A stretch of DNA of 37,663 nt from a virus. The stretch lies in the IMG/VR virus record IMGVR_UViG_3300047552_001113, positions 1-37,663 of that record; one strand, written 5' to 3'. The notes beneath the pieces were generated by a model, which was not told where the DNA came from, made no database searches, and saw only the letters and a program-made list of their open reading frames with translations. The position numbers were made by a program, and so were the translations under genes. Positions 26,440-33,057 of this stretch are shown in pieces (positions within the stretch are counted from its first letter, which is position 1; each line of letters starts with the position of its first letter).

Positions 26440-27093
26440 ATGAAACGGTTTTTCGGTTTGCTTTTGGCATCTATTATCTGCGCATCTAATTTACCAGCAA
26501 AGGATCGTTTAGTTGGTATTAGAAATCGCGGAGAAGAGGTTGTGCATTTTAGTGCAGGAACATTACTCGGAATAGCCTCAGGAATTACAAGTGGCTATTT
26601 AATTGGTTCTTGCAAGCACGACAAGGTAAAGATTGGCCCTCAAGGACTTAAAGGCCCTAGAGGTGACAAGGGCTCGCGAGGAGAAGATGGAGGGGCTAAT
26701 TTTATTGTGGATGAGGGTGCTTCTTTGAACTTTAATTTTTTTATAGAGTTAGAGAAAACACCAACTTCCGGGGTTATGGTAGTGCCTTTTGTTGCAACAC
26801 CTGACGGACGTATATTCAATGGTGGGGTAGTTGATGCCAACGAACAAAAGAGGGTAAATCTCGGGGATATCTCCGTTGAAGACCCAACTTACGGCAGTTA
26901 CCATTTAGGAGTTCAGTTGTTTACGGTTCTCGGTGGCTTCAATGAACAAACGTTAGATCTGATTGTTGAGGCAAGAGCAAGTCGTGAAAATAAAACAATG
27001 ACAACTCTTTTGGAGCGAGCTGATTTTGTGGAATTTAAATCATCAGATCAGACGCAGGTGACATTAGAGTATACTTATAGCGGGGATTTCTAA
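26440..27093 (+). CDS. Exported collagen-like protein
   Basis: A 217-residue protein with a signal peptide (MKRFFGLLLASIICASNLPA), a second Gly-rich hydrophobic stretch (residues about 38-57, SAGTLLGIASGITSGYLIGS), six collagen triplets at 66-84 (GPQGLKGPRGDKGSRGED), and a beta-rich C-terminal domain of about 130 residues (NFNFFIELEKTPTSGVMVVP, LGVQLFTVLGG). Collagen triplets usually trimerise a terminal globular head. Phage tail collagens are common, but one with a Sec signal implies display on, or secretion from, the infected cell. GAGG SD. A fibre-like surface or exclusion protein is a reasonable guess. Confidence 0.75.
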   Translation: MKRFFGLLLASIICASNLPAKDRLVGIRNRGEEVVHFSAGTLLGIASGITSGYLIGSCKHDKVKIGPQGLKGPRGDKGSRGEDGGANFIVDEGASLNFNFFIELEKTPTSGVMVVPFVATPDGRIFNGGVVDANEQKRVNLGDISVEDPTYGSYHLGVQLFTVLGGFNEQTLDLIVEARASRENKTMTTLLERADFVEFKSSDQTQVTLEYTYSGDF

Positions 27094-27099
27094 GTTATT

Positions 27100-27276
27100 A
27101 TGACTAAGTTTTCAAGTTGTGAGATTAGAGATATTCCCAATCCCCCTAATGAGATGCTTTCAACATTAATGATGTGGGCAAATGATTTTGGTTTAAGGGG
27201 ATTGAAAATAGAAAAAGTTGAGAAAAACAACAATTGTTTAAGGCTAATCTTAGACGATGAAAAAGGCGATATATAG
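27100..27276 (+). CDS. Small hypothetical protein at end of tail operon
   Basis: A 58-residue acidic/aliphatic protein (MTKFSSCEIRDIPNPPNEML, then MMWANDFGLRGLKIEKVEKN) seven bases after the collagen-like gene. No proper SD; reinitiation after the upstream stop would be needed. It ends right at the left arm of the bidirectional terminator, supporting its reality. Unknown function. Confidence 0.5.
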   Translation: MTKFSSCEIRDIPNPPNEMLSTLMMWANDFGLRGLKIEKVEKNNNCLRLILDDEKGDI

Positions 27277-27298
27277 AGAGTGACAATGTTCACTCTCT
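27275..27298. terminator. Bidirectional terminator between convergent operons
   Basis: AGAGAGTGA and TCACTCTCT form a perfect 9-bp stem with loop CAATGT. On the plus strand a T-rich stretch (TTTTGTATTT) follows a few bases later. On the minus strand the stem lies just past the lipoprotein stop. It separates the rightward late operon from the leftward recombination operon. Confidence 0.65.
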
Positions 27299-27312
27299 CA
27301 TCCGTTTTGTAT

Positions 27313-27516
27313 TTAGTTTACTGGCAGATCAACAATTGGGGCTTCGATGTTTGGGGACACTTGAGCATCAGTACTCATATTCTCATCTACAAGGTCTGTT
27401 GCAGTGCCGTGAGTGTCAATATTTTGAAAGCTAAGCGTACAAGAGGCGAGTAGCACTATAACAGCTGCAAAACATAATGATATGAATAAAATAGCCTTTA
27501 TAATCATTCCTTTCAT
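27313..27516 (-). CDS. Small lipoprotein
   Basis: A 67-residue protein with a lipoprotein signal MKGMIIKAILFISLCFAAVI and lipobox L-A-S-C (Cys26), followed by a 41-residue polar mature part (SFQNIDTHGTATDLVDEN). AGGAG stands 11 bases before this ATG. The frame is open upstream for another 49 codons, to an ATG coupled to the RecT stop (27663), giving a possible 116-residue form with an internal membrane anchor instead of a cleavable signal. An o-spanin, exclusion lipoprotein or secreted marker are possible. The last gene of the leftward operon. Confidence 0.7.
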   Translation of the reverse strand: MKGMIIKAILFISLCFAAVIVLLASCTLSFQNIDTHGTATDLVDENMSTDAQVSPNIEAPIVDLPVN

Positions 27517-27664
27517 GGTCAATTTATCTCCTATTTGTGTGTAATTTTTGTTTCGTATTTGCTGAGATTCTTTCATTTTAATTCTAATTTTTCTAGCGCG
27601 ACTATAAAGATGAGGAGTGAAATTGTAATGCGCAACACGCGCCTCTGGTATTATTGGATTCATT

Positions 27665-28441
27665 TTACTTCTTCTTGTTTAGCCAACTGATGAATTTCTT
27701 CTCTGTAGCGGGAAAATCTTTAACAAAGTTCTCTACAGTCTGTTCCTTCGTCCATTTAAAATGATCTGAGACCGCTTGAATGTATTCTAACCAGTTTGCG
27801 CGCTCTTCTTTGTCATTGAACTTATCTAGAAAAAAGGCAACCGAATCTACATTCTGCTCAACAACTTCTACCTCTGATACAGACTCTACAACTGGAATAA
27901 ATTCTACGTCACCGCCACGAGGGATTTCGCCTTCTATGTATCCTACGCCAATCACATCTGAGAATAACTGACGGGCCACGCGAGAGACAGCACGGGCAAA
28001 CAGCATATCTTTAGGATTCTTAACCCATCCACCTCCGGATTTGATAAGGCCAGCTTGCCTTGCCTCCTCGATACTATAGCTGGCGGTAATGGTGTCGCCA
28101 TTGTCTGAGCGTTTCCCTATTACCACGCATTCTTTGTCATCGAGCTTTTTCACTTGCAAGCTATGGCCAGCTCTGCGAATAAGAGCGGTCATCATCCGAG
28201 CGGAGATTTCCACTTTTCCGCTGATGATGTTGAGTCCACCATTGAGCGCCTGCATCGGCGGTATTCCAAGCTCGCGAGCAGCAAGCATAATGACCACAAT
28301 ACCAGATTCATCTCCGATTCCTTTGTACATTTTACTATTAGCCGCCTGTTTCGCCATCGTGTGGTAAACCATCATCTCATGGTCGGATGGGACTAGTGCT
28401 TTTGCGGTCTCTTGTTTTACGATTGCTAGTTGCTGATCCAT
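27665..28441 (-). CDS. RecT-family single-strand annealing recombinase
   Basis: A 258-residue protein. The conserved core runs from about residue 22 to 175: MAKQAANSKMYKGIGDESGI, MLAARELGIPPMQALNGGLN, SARMMTALIRRAGHSLQVKK, the turn KSGGGWVKNPKDMLFARAVS and VARQLFSDVIGVGYIEGE. RecT-type proteins coat ssDNA and anneal it to complementary strands at replication forks or resected ends. The exonuclease encoded just upstream on the same strand supplies the ssDNA, a standard phage Red-like pair. AAGGT SD. The variable acidic C-terminus (about 185-258) may bind host factors. Confidence 0.85.
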   Translation of the reverse strand: MDQQLAIVKQETAKALVPSDHEMMVYHTMAKQAANSKMYKGIGDESGIVVIMLAARELGIPPMQALNGGLNIISGKVEISARMMTALIRRAGHSLQVKKLDDKECVVIGKRSDNGDTITASYSIEEARQAGLIKSGGGWVKNPKDMLFARAVSRVARQLFSDVIGVGYIEGEIPRGGDVEFIPVVESVSEVEVVEQNVDSVAFFLDKFNDKEERANWLEYIQAVSDHFKWTKEQTVENFVKDFPATEKKFISWLNKKK

Positions 28442-28455
28442 AATACCTTAATCAT

Positions 28456-28989
28456 TTATTTAAAGAAATATTTATACACATCTACGCATTTTTTGAAAAA
28501 GGGAATGTCGGGAGAATAGTCGTAGACTTTTGCGGCATGACCGTAGCGATTAAGTTTTACAAACTGAATGCCTTGGATATCATAACCTGCCTGCTTTGCT
28601 AGATAATAGTAGGCAGATCCTTGAACTTGCCATGTGCGACTTTGCTTGGATGAAGTTTTAAGATCGCATACTACAAGGCCAGCATCTGTTTTTAGGAGGA
28701 GGTCTATTTGCCCCGTGACCATTAATTCATCGCAAAAGAAGCGCTTTTCCATAAGCACGACTTCCTTGCCATCGCCCCACCACTTTTTAAATGAATCCAC
28801 ATAACCTTTTAAGCTATCTTCTACATCCCATTCACCAACGCCGCATATGATGGACTCGCAGATAGCATGCACCCGAGTTCCTCTGGTTGCTGCTCGCTCC
28901 AGAATTAGCTCGTTAACATTGTCTAAGCCACTAAATGGGTAAAGTATCTCAGTAACGCGCGTGTATTTCTCTGAATCTATATGCGACAT
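28456..28989 (-). CDS. PD-(D/E)XK exonuclease, RecB/Cas4-like
   Basis: A 177-residue nuclease from the ATG before SHIDSEKYTRVTEILYPFSG; a GTG 21 codons earlier is in frame but encodes unlikely sequence, and neither start has a clear SD. Motifs: GTRVHAICES with H41, VTGQIDLLLK with D96, VVCDLKTS with D109-x-K111, and QVQGSAYYYLAKQAG (QxxxY). These define RecB/Cas4-type exonucleases that resect duplex ends. It precedes recT with a 14-bp gap, so both form one leftward early operon expressed from the control region upstream. No FeS-cluster cysteine set as in Cas4 is seen. Confidence 0.85.
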   Translation of the reverse strand: MSHIDSEKYTRVTEILYPFSGLDNVNELILERAATRGTRVHAICESIICGVGEWDVEDSLKGYVDSFKKWWGDGKEVVLMEKRFFCDELMVTGQIDLLLKTDAGLVVCDLKTSSKQSRTWQVQGSAYYYLAKQAGYDIQGIQFVKLNRYGHAAKVYDYSPDIPFFKKCVDVYKYFFK

Positions 28990-29232
28990 ATTACGACTAT
29001 AGCGGCTATGGTTAATAGGATGAATGTGATGACAAACACTACCCCACGCCACCCAAAAACGTCAAAAATCTCCATAAAAACGTTTAGCATTTATGATCCC
29101 AATGGCAAAAAAATGTAAGTTTTTTTTTAAACAAATGATATAGCACAAATGATTTACATTCAATATGTTACGATGAAATGTTTTAGAAAAAAATGTAAAG
29201 ACTTTTTTATAATTCAAAATGGCTGAGGATGG

Positions 29233-29250
29233 CATCTCAAATTTGAGGTG
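29233..29250. promoter_or_regulatory. Operator-like palindrome CTCAAATTTGAG
   Basis: A perfect 12-bp palindrome, CTCAAATTTGAG, extended to CAT...GTG (18 bp, one G-T mismatch). It lies 20 bp after the TATAAT box, i.e. near the predicted +1 of a rightward early transcript, a classic repressor site position. The binding protein is unknown; RHH and HTH candidates exist in this genome. Confidence 0.5.
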
Positions 29251-29304
29251 ACAAAATCAGGAAAAATTAATATTTTGATGGTCTTTAAAGCGAGTTTAAA
29301 AATA

Positions 29305-29331
29305 AAAACCCGAGTTGCGAGCTCGGGTTTT
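29305..29331. terminator. Strong bidirectional intrinsic terminator
   Basis: AAAACCCGAG and CTCGGGTTTT form a perfect 10-bp stem with loop TTGCGAG, with A-run and T-run on opposite sides so it can work either way. No protein gene ends just upstream on the plus strand, so a rightward transcript ending here would be a short RNA started around the TATAAT at 29208. Confidence 0.8.
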
Positions 29332-29344
29332 CACGGGCGATGCG

Positions 29345-29405
29345 CTCAGGAAAGAAAAAAGCGACATCTAAGACGTTACACATCTTAGATAATAGCTTTC
29401 CTGAG
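29345..29405 (+). ncRNA. Nested two-stem RNA element upstream of the replication operon
   Basis: Outer arms CTCAGGAAAG/CTTTCCTGAG (10 bp perfect, extendable with wobble pairs) enclose inner arms ATCTAAGA/TCTTAGAT (8 bp perfect) with loop CGTTACACA. GTGTTTTTG follows, so it could also act as a terminator or antiterminator. It is either a leader element of the gene starting 32 bases later or the 3' part of a small RNA. Perfect pairing in both stems makes chance unlikely; the function is open. Confidence 0.5.
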
Positions 29406-29436
29406 TGTTTTTGTCCATACCTATAACGGAAAAAGT

Positions 29437-29712
29437 ATGGATTTTTTTGCATTCATCAACCAGGAAGTCTTAGGCGCTCTTTCTCGCCACTGCCCGCGTG
29501 CCATATCTACATATTTGCAATGTATAAATAGAGCTGACAAAAATGGTAAAGTCTTTTTTTCAGAAGAGACCATAAGCATTGATATGTCAGAGAGTTGTAC
29601 AAAATTTCGCAATGATCTCAAAGCCTTAGCGCGCGAGAATTTATTAGAATGGCATCCATTTAACGGGGGAGTAGCTGTCACTTTATTTTGGCCAGAGGAT
29701 CAAGATGAGTGA
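29437..29712 (+). CDS. Small winged-helix-like protein, replication operon
   Basis: A 91-residue protein: helix EVLGALSRHCPRAISTYLQC, a turn with KNGKVFFSEETISIDMS, a recognition-like helix CTKFRNDLKALARENLLEWH and a beta wing VAVTLFWPE. This is the winged-HTH pattern of phage/plasmid replication and 'helix-turn-helix domain' proteins. It heads the rightward early operon before the main replication protein and overlaps the next gene by 8 bp. It could help origin binding or regulate the operon. No strong SD is seen. Confidence 0.6.
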   Translation: MDFFAFINQEVLGALSRHCPRAISTYLQCINRADKNGKVFFSEETISIDMSESCTKFRNDLKALARENLLEWHPFNGGVAVTLFWPEDQDE

Positions 29713-29983
29713 GGCCTTTCTTTGTTGCAACCACTGTTTTGAAGAAATAGCAAAAAGAGATACGCGAGCCGCTAGAATGTGGCTGGATCTTTGCTCTGTA
29801 TATCACGCTGTTCAAGGGGTGTTTGCCATCAAGGATATAGAAGATAGGCCCCTTAGATTTTTAGAAAGGGGTGGCTTTGTAACTTCAACAGAAGACGGAA
29901 GTCATATTGCTATTCGAGTGAATGGGTATTTTCTAGACGCTGAGAATAACGAGATCTTTTGCATAAATAAGGATCACGTATGA
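29705..29983 (+). CDS. Second small winged-helix-like protein with N-terminal Cys/His cluster
   Basis: A 92-residue protein starting SEAFLCCNHCFEEIAKRDTR (possible metal site C7/C8/H10/C11), then helix RAARMWLDLCSVYHAVQG, a short helix, LRFLERGGFVTSTEDGSHIA and a wing IRVNGYFL. The overall order of elements parallels the preceding gene, suggesting an old duplication. Overlaps on both sides (8 bp and 4 bp). Probably DNA-binding; unproven. Confidence 0.6.
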   Translation: MSEAFLCCNHCFEEIAKRDTRAARMWLDLCSVYHAVQGVFAIKDIEDRPLRFLERGGFVTSTEDGSHIAIRVNGYFLDAENNEIFCINKDHV

Positions 29984-30255
29984 AGCAATGTTCCAAATGC
30001 CACGAGATAAAGAGCACATTAGAATTTTATTCTGGACGAACTGATTGTAAAGAATGCAAAAGCCGCCAAGTGGTTGAGCATCAAAAAGCCAATAAAACAT
30101 GGCTGATTAGATATGATACCAATCCAGCGGAATATCATGAGAGAAACCGCAGGAATTACGAGAGGCTGAAAAACGAAAAACCAGATAAGCTATTAGAGTA
30201 TCGAGCAAACAAGAATCGAAAATACTATGAAAATAAAAAGCAAAAATGTGCTTAA
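29980..30255 (+). CDS. Zinc-knuckle protein related to the N-terminus of the HNH endonuclease
   Basis: A 91-residue, very basic protein. C4, C7, C23 and C26 and the intervening 'EF' at 15-16 match, in order and nearly in spacing, the N-terminal CxxC...CxxC module of the HNH enzyme at 8.3 kb, and the following helix is similarly rich in N, R, K, E and Y. It stops before any HNH domain; the next gene begins 12 bases later. It is either a decayed homing endonuclease or a domesticated DNA-binding module now cotranscribed with replication genes (ATGA coupling). Confidence 0.7.
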   Translation: MKQCSKCHEIKSTLEFYSGRTDCKECKSRQVVEHQKANKTWLIRYDTNPAEYHERNRRNYERLKNEKPDKLLEYRANKNRKYYENKKQKCA

Positions 30256-30267
30256 GGAGAATACTTT

Positions 30268-31383
30268 ATGGCAATCGTACAATTTAAAGAAGAGATAGAA
30301 AATAAAAATGCCGAGCGGACAACTCGGCAAAAAGACTCAACAAAAGATGAGCCAATGTTAACAGATAATGGGAATTCATACAAAGGTGATTTTTCACCTA
30401 AGGCCGGTTTTATTCAAATTCAGCGCGCAGCCGAAGATTTACTAGAAGCCGATCCCGATGCTTACTTACTTATGTCGCAAATAATGTTTCGCGCGCTTCG
30501 TAAAAAGAACAAATATAACCGCCACGGACTTGAACCAAATCAAGCTTTAGTTGGTGATTTTGAGTCTTGTGGTTTGACACGACAGCGCTATCGATCTGCT
30601 CTTTTGCGTTTAAAAACCAACCATCTGATAACCACCAAAAAAACCAACAAAGGAACGATTGCAACTATCTTAGGAACAGAGTTTTGTGACATAAATCCAG
30701 AAAACAAAACCCAACAAAATAACCATCAAGCAACCATCAAGCAACCACTAAAGAATAATGAAATAAAGAAAGAATATATAAAGAATACTTCTAACGAAGT
30801 ATTCCCATCGAGCACTTCGGCCGAATCCGAAAAACGTAACATAACGTATAATATCAGAAACAAATCTAGTTCTCAGCCGCCTTCGGCGCTTCGAACAGCA
30901 ATTACAGAAATTTCTTTTTCATTCGATTCTAATTCTTTTGAAAACATTTCAGACAAAGATAAGCAAACTTGGAAAGAGCTTTATCCGGCCATTAATCTCG
31001 ACTTAGAAATTAAGCGGGCAAGCGAGTGGTGTCTATCTAATCAATCGAAAGCTAAATCCAAAAAAAAGTGGCGCCAATTCCTGAATAATTGGTTTAAACG
31101 CGCAAACGAAGAGGCGGTTAATCGCGCCGCTTATCAGAGTCGAAAAGGGGGCAGCCCATCTATCGAAGAAAGCAAAGATAGGGCAGAGGCGAACCGCAAA
31201 CGGGTAATGGCAAAGTTTCAGGATGGGCAATATTACAACTCGGCTAAATGCAATATAGCACCGCACAAGGTTTATTTTTGGCGCCAGGGTGTAGGAGAGA
31301 AGGAAGTTTATTTTAAGGACTCAAGCTTTGACGAGCAATTCACTAACATGCTGAGGTTGTATAATATAAATGTCACAATCTGA
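30268..31383 (+). CDS. Phage replication initiator / replisome organizer
   Basis: A 371-residue protein. Residues about 45-140 hold a winged helix (KAGFIQIQRAAEDLLEADPD, YLLMSQIMFRALRKKNKYNR, SCGLTRQRYRSALLRLKTNH, then a wing). Residues 145-225 are a disordered N/K/S/T-rich linker. Residues 229-280 form the helical C-terminal motif (WKELYPAINLDLEIKRASEW, WRQFLNNWFKRAN) typical of phage organizers that recruit the host helicase. This is the O/DnaD-like arrangement. AAGGAG SD. The window encodes no polymerase or helicase, so the phage must depend on the host replisome. The assignment is by architecture. Confidence 0.75.
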   Translation: MAIVQFKEEIENKNAERTTRQKDSTKDEPMLTDNGNSYKGDFSPKAGFIQIQRAAEDLLEADPDAYLLMSQIMFRALRKKNKYNRHGLEPNQALVGDFESCGLTRQRYRSALLRLKTNHLITTKKTNKGTIATILGTEFCDINPENKTQQNNHQATIKQPLKNNEIKKEYIKNTSNEVFPSSTSAESEKRNITYNIRNKSSSQPPSALRTAITEISFSFDSNSFENISDKDKQTWKELYPAINLDLEIKRASEWCLSNQSKAKSKKKWRQFLNNWFKRANEEAVNRAAYQSRKGGSPSIEESKDRAEANRKRVMAKFQDGQYYNSAKCNIAPHKVYFWRQGVGEKEVYFKDSSFDEQFTNMLRLYNINVTI

Positions 31384-31753
31384 TTATGAAAAAAATTTAA
31401 GGTTTGCAGAGATTTGGATTAAAAATTTCCAGCAAAAAGCGTTGAGCAAATGGCCTTATCTAGAGTGGGTTAAAGTTGGATTTAGTTATAGCGAATCCAG
31501 GGAAAAGAGCATGTTATTTTTTACACTCAAGCCACCGAAGAAATTCGCAAAGGGGATTAGCTCTTGCATTGTGTCACTCAATTTGCCATCCCACGACTTT
31601 ATTAACGAAATGAAGATGGCCTTTGCTATGATACGCGATTTTGCCATAGAAATACAAAATGAGATCGAACTTAAAAACAGGAATGGCCTAAATTCGCATT
31701 CTTTGGTACCTAGGAGCTCGCAAAACGCTAAAGACGACAAAATGGTCGCCTAA
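31370..31753 (+). CDS. Hypothetical early protein
   Basis: A 127-residue protein overlapping the organizer gene by 14 bp. Helical start (NLRFAEIWIKNFQQKALSKW), a beta section (EWVKVGFSYSESREKSMLFF) and a helix (FINEMKMAFAMIRDFAIEIQ), then a disordered tail. Unrecognised. Position suggests an accessory to replication or host takeover. Confidence 0.55.
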   Translation: MSQSDYEKNLRFAEIWIKNFQQKALSKWPYLEWVKVGFSYSESREKSMLFFTLKPPKKFAKGISSCIVSLNLPSHDFINEMKMAFAMIRDFAIEIQNEIELKNRNGLNSHSLVPRSSQNAKDDKMVA

Positions 31754-31791
31754 ACAAAAATACGAGCTTGTAGGTCAAATTTGAAGGTTTT

Positions 31792-32106
31792 GTGGTTTTA
31801 ATGCTGAAAAACGGAAAGACTGGTGAAATTATGGTAACAATTTTGGACGATAAAGACGCTGTTGTTCTGCAAAATATAAAGAATATTCACATTCTCATAA
31901 AGGACATTCATAACGTGATGCGAGATATGCCCGAGGTGAATGAGTTGATAGACGAAAAATTCAGGATGGCTAGTGATAGTATTTCTTTATTTAGTAATCT
32001 ATTTGCGACGTATATTGGCAATAAATATTACAGTAAGGAGTTTAAAGATGATCGAGATTCAAAATGTAAATCCAGTTCAAAAAGGAAGCGTGTTAGCGAT
32101 TTGTGA
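31792..32106 (+). CDS. Hypothetical early protein, start uncertain
   Basis: Up to 104 residues. GTG here follows AAGG by four bases; ATG at 31801 or 31831 are alternatives. Helical throughout (NIKNIHILIKDIHNVMRDMP, MASDSISLFSNLFATYI) with a basic tail (KSSSKRKRVSDL) that overlaps the next gene by 59 bp. Family unknown. Confidence 0.5.
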   Translation: MVLMLKNGKTGEIMVTILDDKDAVVLQNIKNIHILIKDIHNVMRDMPEVNELIDEKFRMASDSISLFSNLFATYIGNKYYSKEFKDDRDSKCKSSSKRKRVSDL

Positions 32107-32368
32107 TGTGCACATTAAGCCGTGGCAAATGACGCTTAAAGAAGTGACGATTTTTCAAAAGGGGATGCAACGCTGGATTGGTATGCCGTCGCGCATGTAC
32201 GAAAAAGATGGCGAGCGTAAATACAAGGAACTCATTGAGTTTGACAATGAGCCGGCTAAAAAGCGATTTCGTGATCAAGTGATGAAGTTTGTAGAAGCTT
32301 ATCTTGAGAAAAACCCAAACCTTGAGCCTGAATCATTGGTTAAGATCGATGAAGATATGCCATTTTAG
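32048..32368 (+). CDS. SpoVG-like small protein
   Basis: A 106-residue protein: MIEIQNVNPVQKGSVLAICD, VHIKPWQMTLKEVTIFQKG, RWIGMPSRMYEKDGERKYKE, then a C-terminal helix. The order of strands and the 'W(I/V)..PS..Y.KDGE+KY' segment resemble the SpoVG-type nucleic-acid-binding fold seen in bacteria and phages, where members act as RNA/DNA-binding regulators. I chose the ATG with AAGGAG upstream; the frame is open 25 codons earlier. Cotranscribed with early genes, a ssDNA/RNA-binding role would fit. Confidence 0.65.
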   Translation: MIEIQNVNPVQKGSVLAICDVHIKPWQMTLKEVTIFQKGMQRWIGMPSRMYEKDGERKYKELIEFDNEPAKKRFRDQVMKFVEAYLEKNPNLEPESLVKIDEDMPF

Positions 32369-32374
32369 GGGGCT

Positions 32375-32599
32375 ATGATGAGAGATGATCACCCGCGACA
32401 TTACGCGAATATTGAGAAGACGAAGTTCTCTAATAAATCAGACTGGGAGCTTTACGATATGTGGGCTAAATTCAAACGAGTAAGGGCAAAGGTTCCTGAA
32501 GACTTTGGCCCAGAAGATCAATCTTGGCTAACCATGTTAGAGCGGGAAATATTGATCGATGAATTATTCAATCGGTTCTTTCTAAAAAACTATTGCTGA
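32375..32599 (+). CDS. Small helical hypothetical protein
   Basis: A 74-residue protein with GGGGG shortly before two adjacent ATGs. Mostly helical (NKSDWELYDMWAKFKRVRAK, WLTMLEREILIDELFNRFFL). It lies six bases after the SpoVG-like gene and is probably translated with it. No known domain. Confidence 0.55.
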   Translation: MMRDDHPRHYANIEKTKFSNKSDWELYDMWAKFKRVRAKVPEDFGPEDQSWLTMLEREILIDELFNRFFLKNYC

Positions 32600-32606
32600 G
32601 GCGCTT

Positions 32607-32813
32607 ATGTTAGATGAGCACGCAATTACATACCAAGGTCGGATTAAAGCGTCCGACCTCGATTATATTATAAAAAAAGCAAATAGACTGGGGATGTCTC
32701 AGCGCCAAGTTGTTGGGGTGTATGAAGAAACAGACAAAGAAGGCACGCATGTCTATTTTAACGTCACGGAGCAGTATGGAAATCAATTCAGAAACGGCCG
32801 AACATTATCTTGA
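32607..32813 (+). CDS. Small hypothetical protein
   Basis: A 68-residue protein with GAGG six bases before the ATG. A helix with a possible HTH-like turn (ASDLDYIIKKANRLGMSQRQ) is followed by a strand pair (VVGVYEETDKEGTHVYFNVT). Overlaps the next gene by 38 bp. Unrecognised. Confidence 0.55.
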   Translation: MLDEHAITYQGRIKASDLDYIIKKANRLGMSQRQVVGVYEETDKEGTHVYFNVTEQYGNQFRNGRTLS

Positions 32814-33057
32814 GGGGCTAAAAAAGAAATATCAATACTTGCAAGAAGTTGTAGATTTTGACGACATGCCTATGTTTGCGTTTACCTGTCTAATAATGTG
32901 CGAGATTTTAATTGCTTTACTCTCTGATTACGTGAGTTTAGAGGATTTGGCTGAGAAGGATAAGACCCTAGAGAGGATAATTACAAATCTTGGACAGTTT
33001 GAACACAACTTTAGCAATGGTATAAAAGAACAAATTAAAATGACGCATATTTTTTAA
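32776..33057 (+). CDS. Small helical hypothetical protein before the resolvase
   Basis: A 93-residue protein starting at the ATG after GGAG. All-helical, with a hydrophobic central helix (MPMFAFTCLIMCEILIALLS) that is weakly membrane-like. TAATG couples it to the RusA gene. Function unknown. Confidence 0.55.
   Translation: MEINSETAEHYLEGLKKKYQYLQEVVDFDDMPMFAFTCLIMCEILIALLSDYVSLEDLAEKDKTLERIITNLGQFEHNFSNGIKEQIKMTHIF

Larger units (their letters stand above)
28990..29436. promoter_or_regulatory. Divergent control region, possible origin
   Basis: A gene-free stretch between the leftward recombination operon and the rightward replication operon. It is very AT-rich at its left and centre. Contents: two exact copies of AAAAAAATGTAA (29107 and 29187), an inverted TTTACATT between them (29153), two ACAAATGAT copies 14 bp apart (29131, 29145), a TATAAT box (29208), an operator-like palindrome, a strong terminator and a nested hairpin. 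The mix fits divergent early promoters with a repressor site and perhaps a replication origin next to the initiator genes. I see no convincing ORF here. Confidence 0.6.

Noticed and set aside
29421-29681. 86-codon minus-strand frame opposite the first winged-helix gene
   Set aside because: No SD, no domain, and it would read into the control region hairpins; the plus-strand gene fits the operon.
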